Shown here one piece after another: positions 11,841-24,169 of a DNA stretch of 64,000 nucleotides. Position 1 is the first letter of the stretch. Every line of letters begins with the position of its first letter. Both the position numbers and the translations under genes were made by a program. The notes under the pieces were generated by a model. The model saw only the letters and a list, made by a program, of their open reading frames with translations. It was not told the DNA's origin and ran no database searches. The stretch comes from Ophioderma brevispina. Lineage: Eukaryota; Echinodermata; Ophiuroidea; Amphilepidida; Ophiodermatidae. The stretch is from contig JAMKCH010001602.1 of NCBI GenBank assembly GCA_023653785.1, forward strand, positions 1 through 64,000. Direction: 5' to 3'.

Positions 11841-13980
11841 CCAGATCATTTTCAGGACCCAAAATGGCCATTGAATCCACTTTTTTTAAAGGTGCATTTC
11901 CGCTCACTTTGGGAACCCTGATTTACCCCGCAGTAGTATCAATTTTGATACCGATAAAATGCATATTTTTTCATTGTCGTCAATGAAATTTGAGGGTCAT
12001 TCTCTTATTCACACAAGTTCCGAATAGGTGTGAAGTTTGTATTGTATCAACTTGGTGTGATACAGATGGACAAAGGAATTGAAAATTTTGGGTTGGACGG
12101 CCCCAGTATCGTAATAGTGGATCAATTCCTGGCCATCAAATGGCTGGTTGCATGTGTAGATCCTTTCACTTGTCATTGTTGTTTTCTATGCACTGCAGAA
12201 GCAAGGTAATCCTTTGATACAGTGCTTGTCTAGCATGGAATCATGATTTGTTGGATTTAACTTATATTACATGGGGATTATAATATTAATTCGGCTGTTT
12301 TGAGGTTTGTGATGTCCTTTTCTGTTGGATCTGGAAGCCTTTCTCACCAGCAATCCCCCCTACCCCTCCAATCAATGTTTGAGGTGTCACACACACAGCA
12401 ATAGATTTCAGGATTCACATGGTTTCTGGGGGAGAGTGGCACTTTATCAAAGTGAACCAACACTTTTGTCCAAGATTGTATTGAATCCTATTGAAAAGCG
12501 GCATCCGCGGTTGCATATTTTCTCTCATATTAGAACGGTGCATTGACTTTCTATGAATGCAGATGATTTAAACAAGTTGTTTGCTTTTCTTTAAAATTAT
12601 CATATAATGACAGTTTCTTGGATAAAGGGAGTGGTCATTTGAAATAGAGAAACATGGCAATTTTTTGTTAGGCTATCCTAGTATTGAAGTCTTCTAATTC
12701 AATTATGTCAATGAAGTAAGGCAAAAGTTCCTACTGTACCAGGGGAGTGAAACTAAGGGTACGAAAATGGATCAAGGTCATCCCGAAGAACCACCATTCA
12801 ATCTGTCAAGAGCATAATATCCCAGGTCTCGTCTTCAGTAGATAGCAATCAAGACAACATACTTCAAAAGGTTTAGTATCAAATGATACACTACAATGGT
12901 ATTAAACTCTACTTCAATATGTGTTCATGCCATATGTGTCTTGTCGTGTTGGGTAGGGAGAATGGTGAGGTCAATACTCTCATAAACTGCATTGAGCTCT
13001 TCATTTGTTTAAGCGTTTTTTAACAAAAAGACATGATACACAATCAAATTGCTTGTTGTTTTTAAGGTGCAATGTTTCCGGTGCACAGTAAAATTTACAA
13101 CATAGTTAAAGAACTATGTTGTGTCAATTTTTTACAATAATAAGAATGGGCGATTTGGTGTGGTGATTCATTAAGTTTTGGCATAAACTTCTCTCTTCCA
13201 CATTTTGAACAATTCATTGCATCAGAGAACACCATGGTGGAATTGCATCACAAGCTTGTCCTTAATTTTTCCTAAGTCCAGTAAACTCCAATTTGTCCAA
13301 AATAAGGATTATTTTTCAAGAAAAGTTACAGTGCCATCCAAGAACCCCGCCAGCCAGGGTTTTCAATATTCTGTGGCGAGAAAGGATACATGATGAGGAT
13401 TCATTTCCATATGGCTATTAAAGTAGATAGCAACAAATGATGGTTGCCATTAGGGATAGAATACAAGCAATCTGGCATATGCGTGAACTTTTAGTGATGG
13501 ACCCCCAAACTCATAGTCCTGGGTTATGTTACTAATTAGAAAGGCCCATAACCCCAGAATCTCCCAATCATCCTGACTTGAAACCCACCACACTCCTGCA
13601 ACCACACCGCCAGTCAGCCGTTTAAATGGGGGGGGGGGGGAACCCACAAAACACATACCCAATTAAAAGGCTGACAAAATAATCTCGATATTTCGCTTCT
13701 TGGTCCCCCAAAAGGAGAATTCAACCCTATCTCCAATTAATGGCTCTGCCAAAATGCAAAAAAAGATGAAGGCAAATATGACCTTCTGTAAGATCTTGTC
13801 AAAAATTATGTTAAATGTGAAGGTGGCTTTAAGGTAGGGCTACTCCAATCGCCGCCTTTGTTTTTAAATTTGAATCTTGTACCGCTTATTTGTTTGATGT
13901 TTACTGTATTGTTGTTGTTGTTGTTTTTTTTTTTTTTGTTTAATTTTCTTTAATTGATTGGTGTCTGACTTTTCCGATTT
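11841..13980. other. Intergenic, short homopolymer runs only
   Basis: Contains a G run near 13627-13640 and a TTG microsatellite with T run near 13910-13937. No splice-bounded coding frame or paralogous repeat was recognised. Small open frames at 12325-12546 and 13205-13393 have no support. Confidence 0.4.
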
Positions 13981-14068
13981 TAAAGAAATGTTTACAGGGA
14001 GCAAATCTATGAAGAAATCATTTCCCCTACATGGGATAAGCAAATGGCCCAAATGACTGTGCTGCAAA

Positions 14069-14248
14069 ATGCTCTGGAGGATACCTGCACATGCAGTGGA
14101 ACTGTCCCAGATGGCAAAGGATGTACTTCACAACACCTCATTGATTGAAGCCGTATTTTCCATTGCGGTCAAAGATCTGATAAAGAATGGGACCAGGAAC
14201 CTGACAGACCTGCGAATTGGTGGCAAAACGGTCTTTGTTTGGTCCTAA
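14069..14248 (+). CDS. Unidentified coding-like frame, candidate exon
   Basis: A 59-codon frame opens at ATG 14069 and closes at TAA 14246. Its interior is protein-like in composition: SLIEAVFSIAVKDLIKNG then NLTDLRIGGKT, alternating hydrophobic and charged residues with none of the homopolymeric bias of most open frames nearby. A possible 3' splice acceptor (tgcacatgcag) ends at 14095, so the coding part may start there with phase 1 rather than at the ATG. No convincing GT donor follows; if terminal, the stop at 14246 would end the protein. In the preceding ~85 bases another frame (REQIYEEIISPTWDKQMAQM) is also coding-like, offset by one base, suggesting either two exons or a sequencing frameshift. 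The family is not recognised. Confidence 0.35.
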   Translation: MLWRIPAHAVELSQMAKDVLHNTSLIEAVFSIAVKDLIKNGTRNLTDLRIGGKTVFVWS

Positions 14249-14974
14249 ATCAGTGTAGCATTTTCAGGTGTTTGTCAGAAGCCCACTGGCCCCCCCCCGG
14301 GTGCCCCCTCTTCATCATTTGTTCTGGCTTGGGGTTAAGGAGGCAGAGGTGATGTGTTTACATGATTTCGATGGAATCCGACACGGTTTGTAACATGTAA
14401 CTTAACATACCATATTCGTCCTTGCATGGGAACTTGAAAAGATAAAATAACCTGCGGACCTTATGGCACTTTCATTTTTTTCATCTCTCTTTCGACATAG
14501 CATGAGTGATTTCCTTCTTCGCTGCTGGGAACCTGTGTCATTTTTTTTTCTGCCTGCACCAAGCCTCACTTCTGCACTACTCGAGCAAATGGGGGTAGCC
14601 GAGAGAGAGACGAAATGATGAATGCGCGTTGAGACAGGTCACACTTCACAGACCAGATTCCCTATGAACCCACAGAGAAATCCCTGCATGTTTCACATTG
14701 TTTTTGCTCACCTAATGGGGCGTCATTAATTTGAAATGCCTTATAGTGCTATAAGTTTCAAAAATGCAAAGAAACCAACAAAGAAACAAGAGCAAGAGAA
14801 GACACAAAAAAAAAACAAAGAAAGAAAGCGTGAAAAACAAAGAAAGACCAAAATAAAAGAATATTTTTGCAAATCACTAATGTTGGTAATAACACACAGA
14901 TAGACGCTTCTTGTGTCAACAGCAAGAAGAGTGGTTTTTGTTAACTTGCAATTACTTAATTTGATTTGGCATAT

Positions 14975-15022
14975 AGTGTGTGTGTGGGGTGGGGGGGGGG
15001 GGGGTGGGGTGTGTGTGTGTGT
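14975..15022. repeat. GT/G-rich simple repeat
   Basis: Alternating GT flanks a G run interrupted by single T bases. The ORFs read through this tract on both strands are artefacts of simple sequence. Confidence 0.95.
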
Positions 15023-16791
15023 TACGACCATATAAGCAGGCCATTTTGGTTCACTTCAACCTCCACTTGCACTCAATATGGTGTTTATGGGGCAAAAAGA
15101 GGGGGGTTCCCTTTTCCGACAAAGTTCATGCTTAAAATACACGCCTATTACGATCGCACATGGTTTGGTCATTCCCTCAGATCACCAAATAGTGCAAAAT
15201 CTCCCTGTAAATACTTTTAGAAGATCACAAGAGTGTGTTTACCCACATTCCAGAAAAGAAAAGAAAGAAACAAAAAAAGAACTGGAAAGAGAAATGGTAA
15301 AAGGTGTTTGGCCGACCTCAATTCTTATTGAGAGAAACAACGTTTTTGGCACGCCAAAATAAAAATAGACAATTGTGTACCCTCCTGATGTCATGGAAGC
15401 GCGAGAATTCCATCTTCTAATGGTAGAGTGAAAGAACAGTGAGATGTGCTATCACAGACAAAGGATACAAATTCATAATGCTGGCAGAAAAGGACAGTCT
15501 CAAGTGGAGGATCTGAAAGAGCGTTTCTTTGCAGAAAGTATACTAGAAATATCCTCCACCACTTCTGACTAAAGATTTGCTCTTTATCTTTGACAGAGTT
15601 TGTTTACTTTTCTAGACTAACATAAGAAATTCAGAAATCATTAGAAACTATTTCAATTGTTCAACTAAACAATCACTTAATATTAAGAAGGCCATGTTTA
15701 TGGGTATTTAAAATAAATATAACAACAGACGCATGACATTATATAAAATTCAAATTGACAACAAACTTACAACGCCCATACCCACAATTTTTTAGGTCTA
15801 ACTATATTGTCATCTTATACCAAACATATTGCAAAAATTATTCAAAATAGTAATGCCTATTATTAATATTTTCTGTAATTACTGTCCCACATAAGTGCTT
15901 GATGTTGGATAAATTAAATATGAATATGAAAAAATGAATATGTACTTGGTGTGGCTACAGTAAATCAAGCTTTAAATTCTTGAGTACTGTGAAACTGCTC
16001 TTTTCACAAATGGAAATTTATGAATGGTTTAGATATATTATTCTTGTTCATGACCGTTATTATCAGATATTTTTTCAGCAAGAATTTCTAAAGAGGTTAG
16101 CATCCCATATTATTGCTCAATTTTGTGGACTTCACTTCAGCTGAGCTGATTGGAATCCTCAATTTGACCATGTGCCATCAACTTAGAAAATGTCCACTTT
16201 TGTAAATTTAGTTTTTTTTGCTCTTAAATACTACACAAATACCTTTGAAGTATCTTAACGTTATTTTGGCCGCCCCCCTTACAATAAATAGTTTATGTAT
16301 GACAAATTTTTTTTTGTTTTGTTTTCCCCCGTAACATTATTACCAAACAAAGTCCACAAGACCTTGCCAGTCAACTCAGTTAAACCCAGAAGAAATGAAG
16401 AAAATCCATACAATCGAACAAAAGTCAAACTTGAAATAAGATTATTATGTTTCTTTCACACGTACCAAAGGTTTTTTTACACGAAATGTGGCCAATACTT
16501 TTTAAAATAACTATCAATAACAGATGTTCCACTTTACACTGCTGTTTACTGCAGAATGGGAACTAGTGAGCCAATGAACCTCCACCAGTTGTCCCCCAAA
16601 TTTACAACATATAAACATTGCTTTCCATATGAGACTTGTAGTGCCAATTAGCTGTGACACCACCAACCAAATCAAGCACAGGCAAATCTTCCACATTTTC
16701 TTCCCCGAAGAAGCCATGTAATTTTGGCAGCAGCCGATAATATGATAAGATCAACCGATCTCGAGCTATCGAAACAATGACTGATAATGGA
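15023..16791. other. Intergenic, nothing firmly recognised
   Basis: Near 15935 a frame reading ICTWCGYS then KFLSTVKLLF faintly recalls the cysteine motif of L1-like ORF2 ends (compare 2655-3080), but too little matches to call it. The rest shows no paralogue or coding signal. Confidence 0.35.
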
Positions 16792-17933
16792 CATGGTTGA
16801 AGATTAATATGGTAAAGAGTCAAATGGTGTTTTTGGAACAATGGAATTTTTTAAAATCAAATTTATTCCTAAAAGTCATTTTTTTTGGGGGGGTGTTTTT
16901 CTTAGGTCATGATAAGTACGTTGTCTCAAGCCATTAAGTAATTCCCAATTATTTTGACACAATAATTGACCCTAAGTTACCTAAACCCCCTGAATTGGAC
17001 CTTTGGACTTCTGATCTGTACTCATATAAGACCCCTTGTCTCAATGCATAAGCATACTAAGTATAACTTAATCCATCACTGCACTAAAAATTTAGCAAGC
17101 TGTTACAGTAATTAAAATTGCAGTCCTCGAACCGCTTGTGTCTACTGCCTGCATTTTATTACTGAATAGGCCTCATATGACTTTGACTTGACATTTGACA
17201 TTTGTAATATCCATAAACCAAGTTTGTTGGTTCCATTGAACTTTAATTTTTCGCATTTGGGTCAATTTACAGTTTCATTCAAGCCTATCTTACAACTTGA
17301 ACCTCATATGAACTTTGAATATTTTCTAATGTGCCTTTGACCTTATCAACAAATACAAGATCCTACCTCACATTGCACCTATGACTCAAGTTTTGGTTAA
17401 ATCCATTGAAGTAAGCATATATTACAAGCCATTTACCCTTTTTTCCAATAAACAGCTTACAACAACATTCAACAGAGGGACAAAGTGATCCCTATGAGTC
17501 TCCCCGCCTTAAGCAGGGGACACAAAAAGTGTCAACCAAAGGTGTATACTACATGTTTGATACCCCCACATCCACCGACGACATACAATCATGCCTGACG
17601 ATCAGTCTTTCTGATTGCATCGGACGACCTAATAAAAGTGGCGGTGCAGTAATAATTGCTGAATACCTAGGGAAAACGCCATTATTTTTTTTTTTTAATT
17701 GTGAAATTTAAAATCAAATGACCTCCTGTGCCTTTAAAATGGCATCACCTTTATTTTTTTAAAACAACAAAAAAATAAACAACCTTTTTTTTTGGAGGGT
17801 CCTAATATACTTTGAAATCATGGTTATAGCTCTGCAAATTATGCACATTGGTTCATATATTGCCATTTGAAGCATTTCACAGTTAATTATTGTAAAATTC
17901 ACAGACCTGTATCTGTATTTTTTCAATAATGGT
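16792..17933 (+). repeat. Tandem duplication of 1,142 bp, copy 1
   Basis: The sequence recurs head to tail at 17934-19075 with an exact offset of 1,142 bases and no difference that I noticed. The junction shows short microhomology ('ataatgg' before each start). The unit contains a family-F dispersed repeat (17105-17540) and no gene. Absence of divergence means the duplication is very recent, polymorphic, or an assembly artefact. Confidence 0.92.
17105..17540 (+). repeat. Dispersed repeat family F
   Basis: Aligns with 28505-28900 and 23530-23830: shared order is 'cctcatatgac', 'aatatccataaaccaagttt', 'ttccattgaactt', 'cacattgcacctatgactcaagtttgg', 'aaatccattgaagta', and a distal 'ccctatgagt...ccgccttaagcaggggacac' block. 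An exact second copy sits at 18247-18682 because of the tandem duplication. Confidence 0.75.
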
Positions 17934-19075
17934 CATGGTTGAAGATTAATATGGTAAAGAGTCAAATGGTGTTTTTGGAACAATGGAATTTTTTAAAATC
18001 AAATTTATTCCTAAAAGTCATTTTTTTTGGGGGGGTGTTTTTCTTAGGTCATGATAAGTACGTTGTCTCAAGCCATTAAGTAATTCCCAATTATTTTGAC
18101 ACAATAATTGACCCTAAGTTACCTAAACCCCCTGAATTGGACCTTTGGACTTCTGATCTGTACTCATATAAGACCCCTTGTCTCAATGCATAAGCATACT
18201 AAGTATAACTTAATCCATCACTGCACTAAAAATTTAGCAAGCTGTTACAGTAATTAAAATTGCAGTCCTCGAACCGCTTGTGTCTACTGCCTGCATTTTA
18301 TTACTGAATAGGCCTCATATGACTTTGACTTGACATTTGACATTTGTAATATCCATAAACCAAGTTTGTTGGTTCCATTGAACTTTAATTTTTCGCATTT
18401 GGGTCAATTTACAGTTTCATTCAAGCCTATCTTACAACTTGAACCTCATATGAACTTTGAATATTTTCTAATGTGCCTTTGACCTTATCAACAAATACAA
18501 GATCCTACCTCACATTGCACCTATGACTCAAGTTTTGGTTAAATCCATTGAAGTAAGCATATATTACAAGCCATTTACCCTTTTTTCCAATAAACAGCTT
18601 ACAACAACATTCAACAGAGGGACAAAGTGATCCCTATGAGTCTCCCCGCCTTAAGCAGGGGACACAAAAAGTGTCAACCAAAGGTGTATACTACATGTTT
18701 GATACCCCCACATCCACCGACGACATACAATCATGCCTGACGATCAGTCTTTCTGATTGCATCGGACGACCTAATAAAAGTGGCGGTGCAGTAATAATTG
18801 CTGAATACCTAGGGAAAACGCCATTATTTTTTTTTTTTAATTGTGAAATTTAAAATCAAATGACCTCCTGTGCCTTTAAAATGGCATCACCTTTATTTTT
18901 TTAAAACAACAAAAAAATAAACAACCTTTTTTTTTGGAGGGTCCTAATATACTTTGAAATCATGGTTATAGCTCTGCAAATTATGCACATTGGTTCATAT
19001 ATTGCCATTTGAAGCATTTCACAGTTAATTATTGTAAAATTCACAGACCTGTATCTGTATTTTTTCAATAATGGT
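17934..19075 (+). repeat. Tandem duplication of 1,142 bp, copy 2
   Basis: Second copy of 16792-17933. After 19075 the sequence departs from the copy-1/copy-2 junction ('ggtcagttac' instead of 'ggtcatggtt'). Confidence 0.92.
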
Positions 19076-19157
19076 CAGTTACAAGTTTAGTACATAGTCC
19101 ACCTTTTAGTATACAACATGTAGCCCTATAATTTTTTTGCACTTTGTTTTTTTCAGG

Positions 19158-19353
19158 TCAGGAAAGATGTCATCATTGCATAAGAGTAGAAAATGAGGTG
19201 AGAGGAAGGAGATTTATACGGATCACTGGGGTTGATTCCACTAACTTTCAACAAGCACTAAACGCTGGTGGCAGGTCAGCAAGACCATCAAAGAAGAGTG
19301 TTTGTGAAAGACTGGGAAGTAAATGTGGACTTGACAAGCATGATAGAAGTTGA
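19158..19353 (+). CDS. Weak candidate terminal exon, unidentified
   Basis: A good 3' splice acceptor (ttgtttttttcag, ending 19157) precedes an open frame running to TGA at 19351-19353. The frame reads GQERCHHCIRVENEVRG and later SARPSKKSVCERLGSK; the basic, polar composition is more protein-like than that of neighbouring frames. A possible donor GTGAGA follows at 19199, which would instead give a ~41-bp exon. No family is recognised and no other exon in phase was found. Confidence 0.22.
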
Positions 19354-20204
19354 ATTTTAAAGCCCATTGTGCCTTAAACAAAAGCAAATACAGAGAAATT
19401 TAACCAGCAGGGGAAAAAACACACATATGAAGGCATAAAAATTTAAATGACTCTTTTTTTTTATTCTGATCAGGCATCCGCGTGCCAGGGGGCAGCACTC
19501 CCAATATTTGATTTTGTTGGTGAGACGAGCCCATGGTTTATTGAAGAACGCAGGTCATAGCGCTTGCAGGCTGGATTGCCGGCAAAGTATAGGTTTTTTG
19601 TTCAAATGCCTGAAAGTTAAAATATAAATATCGCAATGCTATTAAATTTACTTTTGCAGTCTTTAACGTTATCTTGTGCCATTATTAAAGCATATGGGAT
19701 GTTTAGACCAGATGAAAAAACGATGTTCAAAATTTCTTAAATTGCACATGGAGGAAGGAAACAATTTAAGTGCATCAAGCCACTGCGTTCGCATTCTGAT
19801 GAACACACATAGCAAGTCTTCAAAGACTTATTTAAACCTATTAGATATTTTTAAAAAATGGTGTTAGAATAGAAAACAATTAAAAATAAAAAGAAAATTA
19901 AAAAAAAAAAGCGGCAAACAGTAAGTTTCTGTTTCAGACACATATTGGTAATGTGTCGTTCGTTGAAAACATTGGGAAATTTCATTGGATGTGTTACGAA
20001 AACATTGGGAGATTTCAACTGGCAAAAATGGGCAATTGCAAGAACATGCAACCCAAAAACAAAGCGAATGAACTAGTTTTTTGATGATAAAGGAATAATG
20101 TACACTGTTCTCTAATACTCATGCAGGGAAAAATCATGAATTTGGTTCCAATAATGTCAAAATTATAAAAACAAAGAAAACCTCAAAAGAATTGTTCAAA
20201 ATCT

Positions 20205-20540
20205 GAAAGGGATGGGGAGGTGTGGATGGAGAGCATGGAGAGATGATGGGTTAGCACATTGATCCAGAAGATAATGGAGAGGAGGGAAGGAAGCAGACAG
20301 AGAGGATAGGGGGATGGTTTAGGACGATGATCCAGAAAAGAGGAGGAGGAGGGGGAAGGAAATGGGTAGGGATGAGGGATGGTGAGGATGGTAAGGGCCA
20401 CTATCCAGAAGATGGATGGAGAGGGAGAGATGGAGATGGGAGAGATAGGGAGGAAGTGAAACTGCGGTTGGTAAGGGAACCATGATCCAAGAGACGGAGA
20501 GGAGGGGAGGAGGTGAGAGAGAATGGTGAGGATGGTGGTC
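20205..20540. repeat. Purine-rich minisatellite, ~65-80 bp period
   Basis: The plus strand is nearly all A and G. Four imperfect units are marked by the anchor 'gatccagaa' or close variants near 20261, 20327, 20402 and 20483. Each unit contains GGAGAGG and GATGG motifs. Long open frames on the minus strand rich in Pro, Ser and Leu are products of this composition. Confidence 0.75.
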
Positions 20541-20599
20541 TAGGATACACATTTGAATTATACAAATATATGTAATCTATCTATTAAATGCAAATTCTC

Positions 20600-21905
20600 A
20601 TGGGAGAGCGTGGCCTGACTTAAAAGCAAATAATAGCAATTTTTGAAGAGCGCCCCCGATTTTTCAAAAATTTGGAGATTTTTACACGGTTGCATTGTAA
20701 ATGGGTAGAGAAACTATAACGTGAATGGTTAAGCTCGAAAATGTCTATGTTTGCAATGAAAAATAATTATATCGAGATATCCGATAATAATATGTAAACG
20801 GCTGCGGAAACGAACTTCCAGTACTGGAATAGCCGGGGAAAATAGCGCCATGGTTGTGTCTATGCTCAATCATAGTTGTTTTGATTGGCTAGGAAGTCAA
20901 GTTAGAGGTAAATTTCTCTATTTTCACTATTTCTTCTGGGACTGGGTCCAATGACGGCAGATTAAACTTAAGTTCCAGCAGCCAGCAGTGGGTACCGGTC
21001 CAGAGGGCAACATTTCCAAGTCGTCCTACCAGAGGGGGCAAAAATTTGTAGTCGTGCACGGTGAATTTACTCTCCAAATTTCACAAAATGCGCACATAGC
21101 GCACAGAAAATAGCCTAGTTTACTTTAATTTTGCCCACATATAGGCGAATTGGATTGACATTTCCCCGAAAAAGAGGGAGACAAATGCATATTTGTGGTC
21201 TCCATAGCGTCCCCCTTCGAGCCAGAGGGGGCAACTTGACACCCTGCCCACCCCCCGTGTCAGTATGCCACTGCTCTTGCCGTTAAGTACATCTGCGGAT
21301 TCACAATTCTAATTACAAATCGTTTATTTATGAAAAATACGAATTTTTTAGCATTCGCGTTCGCAGATGTAGTTTCCTAGATAATTACCACACTAACTGT
21401 GCAAAGAAATCAAAATTGGGGGCGCTCTTCACAAAAATGTGCTTGTTATTGCTTAAAGGTGCGCTTGCCTGTGGTGAAATTTATCAAATTTCACAGGTGC
21501 GAATCCTGGCAGGGTCACTTGCTGGGATTATTTGGGTGCTCAATTTGGAGTGATCTGTATACCAGCTATTGATTCAAATACAGAGACTGCTCCCTCTCCT
21601 CCATGGTTTCCACTTGGAATTGGGCAAATTGAAAGCATCCAGTACTTCGGAGGGGAAAGTTAAGGTGTCGGTTCCCATGTACAGAGAGTCACAAATGTAC
21701 ATGTACTTCGCAGTAGCAGTTGAATAAGAGTAGGGATGAAAAAACCCCTGACCATTCCAATCCGCCCCATCTCAAAATTCGGCCATGTTAGTTGCGTGGA
21801 TACACATGGCCCAGATGGCCCAGCTTACGCAGTTGAATAAATCCTGACACCACCACAAGCCATTACCAATGACTTGGGAGACGCTAAGAAGATATTGCAA
21901 GAGCT
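20600..21905 (+). mobile_element. tRNA-derived SINE split by a DNA transposon
   Basis: The left piece (20600-20623, gggagagcgtggcctgac) and the right piece (21457-21905, aggtgcgcttgcctgtgg...) join to match the uninterrupted SINE at 48493-48970. The A-box region lies in the left piece; a degenerate B box (gtgcgaatcctgg) is at about 21500. The body shares with the other copy 'cacttgctgg', 'gctattgatt', 'ctcctccatggtt', 'cgcagt...gaataagagtaggg', 'ccgcccc', and the 3' end 'gacgctaagaa'. The split removes the A box from the B box, so this copy should be transcriptionally dead. Confidence 0.8.
20624..21452. mobile_element. TTAA-flanked DNA transposon (family D), 829 bp
   Basis: TTAA flanks both sides (20620-20623, 21453-21456). 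The termini are inverted repeats of about 45 bp: the left end includes TTTTTGAAGAGCGCCCCC (20641-20658) and the right end its complement, GGGGGCGCTCTTCAC (21418-21432). No transposase frame is visible, so the element is non-autonomous. It sits inside the SINE at 20600-21905, whose intact counterpart provides the empty site. Confidence 0.82.
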
Positions 21906-23529
21906 TTGCAAAAAATCTAATTTGACTATTTGAGACTTAAAAACAAAAGCCAATACCAAATCATTAGTTATATACTCAACAAAACTGAGTGCATGTCAAT
22001 TATGGATTATTTGTAACTGTTCTCTTAACCCTCATTCTACGAAGGGGGGGTGGTGGTTACCAACCCCCCCCCCCCTCGGTTTTTCCCTGGATTGCTTAAA
22101 AACCCATTTTTTGGTGCCAAATGATTTATTGTAATGTAATTGACATTTTACGATCCTTTTCCAAAAACAACATCCACGGGGTACTTAGTATAAGATACAG
22201 TGGTGAATCCAAAAGTGAAGGATAGGAGGTGGCAACCCCCCTTCAGGGAGAGAGTACCAAATACCTAGCACAAAACAGGAATATCACAGACACTGATTTG
22301 GTACCAATAGATAGCTATGGGCCTCTCTTTCATTGATACCAACTGAGTACCAAAGATACTAGATAGTTAAATGGTGTTCATTTTTTCAGGAATAGATTCC
22401 TAACACTTGTTTTAATTAAATAGTGCCGGATTGTTTTTAATACTAAGAGTCATACTTCAATTGAAAACACCTGGTTAAATCTTAACAGGCATAAACTTAT
22501 TGATGTACATGATATGACTACCATAAACTTTTTACCTGTGGCCATTAAAAAATTCCTCTTACCTCTCATTGGGGATTTGATCGAACACCCTCTGGGAATG
22601 GATAGACTTAAAACCTTTAAAGGCTGATTTAGAGATTTGAAATATATATTTTTTGTGTGGGTAATAATTAAAAATGGTCATCAAACTACAGAATTCACAT
22701 AAAATGCTTCTTAATTTTCAAGTTAGAGATGAATAGGTTTGTTGCTTTCATGCAGTAAACTATTTGTGAAAGATAAACAGGGCCATAGGATACCGTGTAA
22801 ACAGTTTAACAATTCCGGATCCGATTAATGACAGGTTATTTTCTATCTGAAGGACTAGATTTGAGCCTCGTTTTATTACACACAGTGGTTAGTATATGGA
22901 CAAGCTTGGTAGATGCAACAAAACAGATTTTGTTTGAAAAATGAGTGCACCCTCATCGGGAAATCCCTGAGTCAGCCTTTAATTAGGTTTCAATCATTTG
23001 AAATTCTACTTTAGTTTATGGCCATTCCAACATCTTGACTGTACAGTTCAGAAAGAACAAGACAATGATTGTTACTTTTGAACTATGAAAATCAAAATAA
23101 TATAGACATTTTTTAAATCAAAATGAGAAAAAGGCCCATTGATGACAAATGTTTCAGACCTTTCTGCCACTCACTAAATTGTTACACCAAACATATGGCC
23201 AAGACTATTTATTCAAAAGAAAATCATTTTAAATATCAAACTTAAATATAGGAAGTTATGGGAATGGTATGTCTGGTTTTTAAATTATTTATCAGCTTCA
23301 AACTTTTCATTTTATTATGGGTTTTATTGTAATTTAAAGTTACGGACATGCTTTACAATAACCTAAATCAGGGCCCATATGCCAAAGGGGTGTGGTGGGT
23401 GCAGTCATGAACCCTCAAATTCCACAACAGGAAAAAGGTCCACATTTTGCAGATATTGAAAATGTAAATGGTCCACAAAAAAGAGAGACAATTTGATGAG
23501 CCTCTACTTTTGGTGTAAAAATAAAGTAA
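21906..23529. other. Intergenic; one G/C hairpin
   Basis: At 22042-22075 a G run, GGTGGTTACC and a C run can fold into a GC-rich hairpin. No coding-like frame with splice context was recognised in the rest. Confidence 0.45.
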
Positions 23530-23830
23530 AAAAAAATCGAGGTCCCCGGACCTCTTTGTTGCTGCCCATCTCGGCTTGTGAATGATAGGTCCCAAATGAC
23601 CTTTGACCTTGACATGGAACTTTGCCTCAAACAAATGAGGGTTGGCATTAAGATCATAAACCAAGTTGACCTTGGTATGTGTCTTTAAACAAATGACAGG
23701 ATCCCACATTGCACCTTGCTGAAGTGTGGTTTGTTTAAATCCACTGAAGTATGGTATTACAGGCAAATGATAACAGGTTTCCCACAACAGACAACATCAA
23801 CAACAGACTACATCAGAGTTTTCGGAAATA
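23530..23830 (+). repeat. Dispersed repeat family F, third copy
   Basis: Order of conserved blocks as in 28505-28900: 'cggcttgtgaatgatagg', TGACCTTTGACCTTGA (23597-23612), 'ataaaccaagtt', 'cacattgcacct', 'aaatccactgaagtat', and 'caacaacagac'. The 139-codon minus-strand frame over 23368-23787 is a shadow of this repeat. Confidence 0.7.
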
Positions 23831-24169
23831 GAGATAGATGCCAGTGTTGGTCTGGCCAAGATGAAGGGGGCTTACTGTACATGTTAGATGTTGTGGCCCC
23901 GGGTGTGGCCGGCCAAAAAAAATCCCCCGGGGCGCATCGGGGGGAGAGATGGGTATAGACAATGTGCAAATCCTAAATGCATGATATTCTCATCAATAAT
24001 GAAAATTCTAAATAAAACTCCCAAGGGCCTTGGGTGTGGTTTGGGAAGGCATGCTGAAGGGAATTCAATTTACCCGCTACATGTCTTGAACTGTTTGAAT
24101 TTGCACATAATTTTGTTGTGTTACGTTCCTGTGCTTGGAGAATGATGTTGTTGATGAAGGAATTTGGGT

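Noticed and set aside
19676..19867. 63-codon frame after an acceptor-like tract
   Set aside because: The acceptor (acttttgcag) at about 19659 opens a different frame from this ORF; neither frame has recognisable features.
23368..23787. 139-codon minus-strand open frame
   Set aside because: It lies across a family-F dispersed repeat; other copies of the family do not preserve the frame and the protein shows no recognisable motif.
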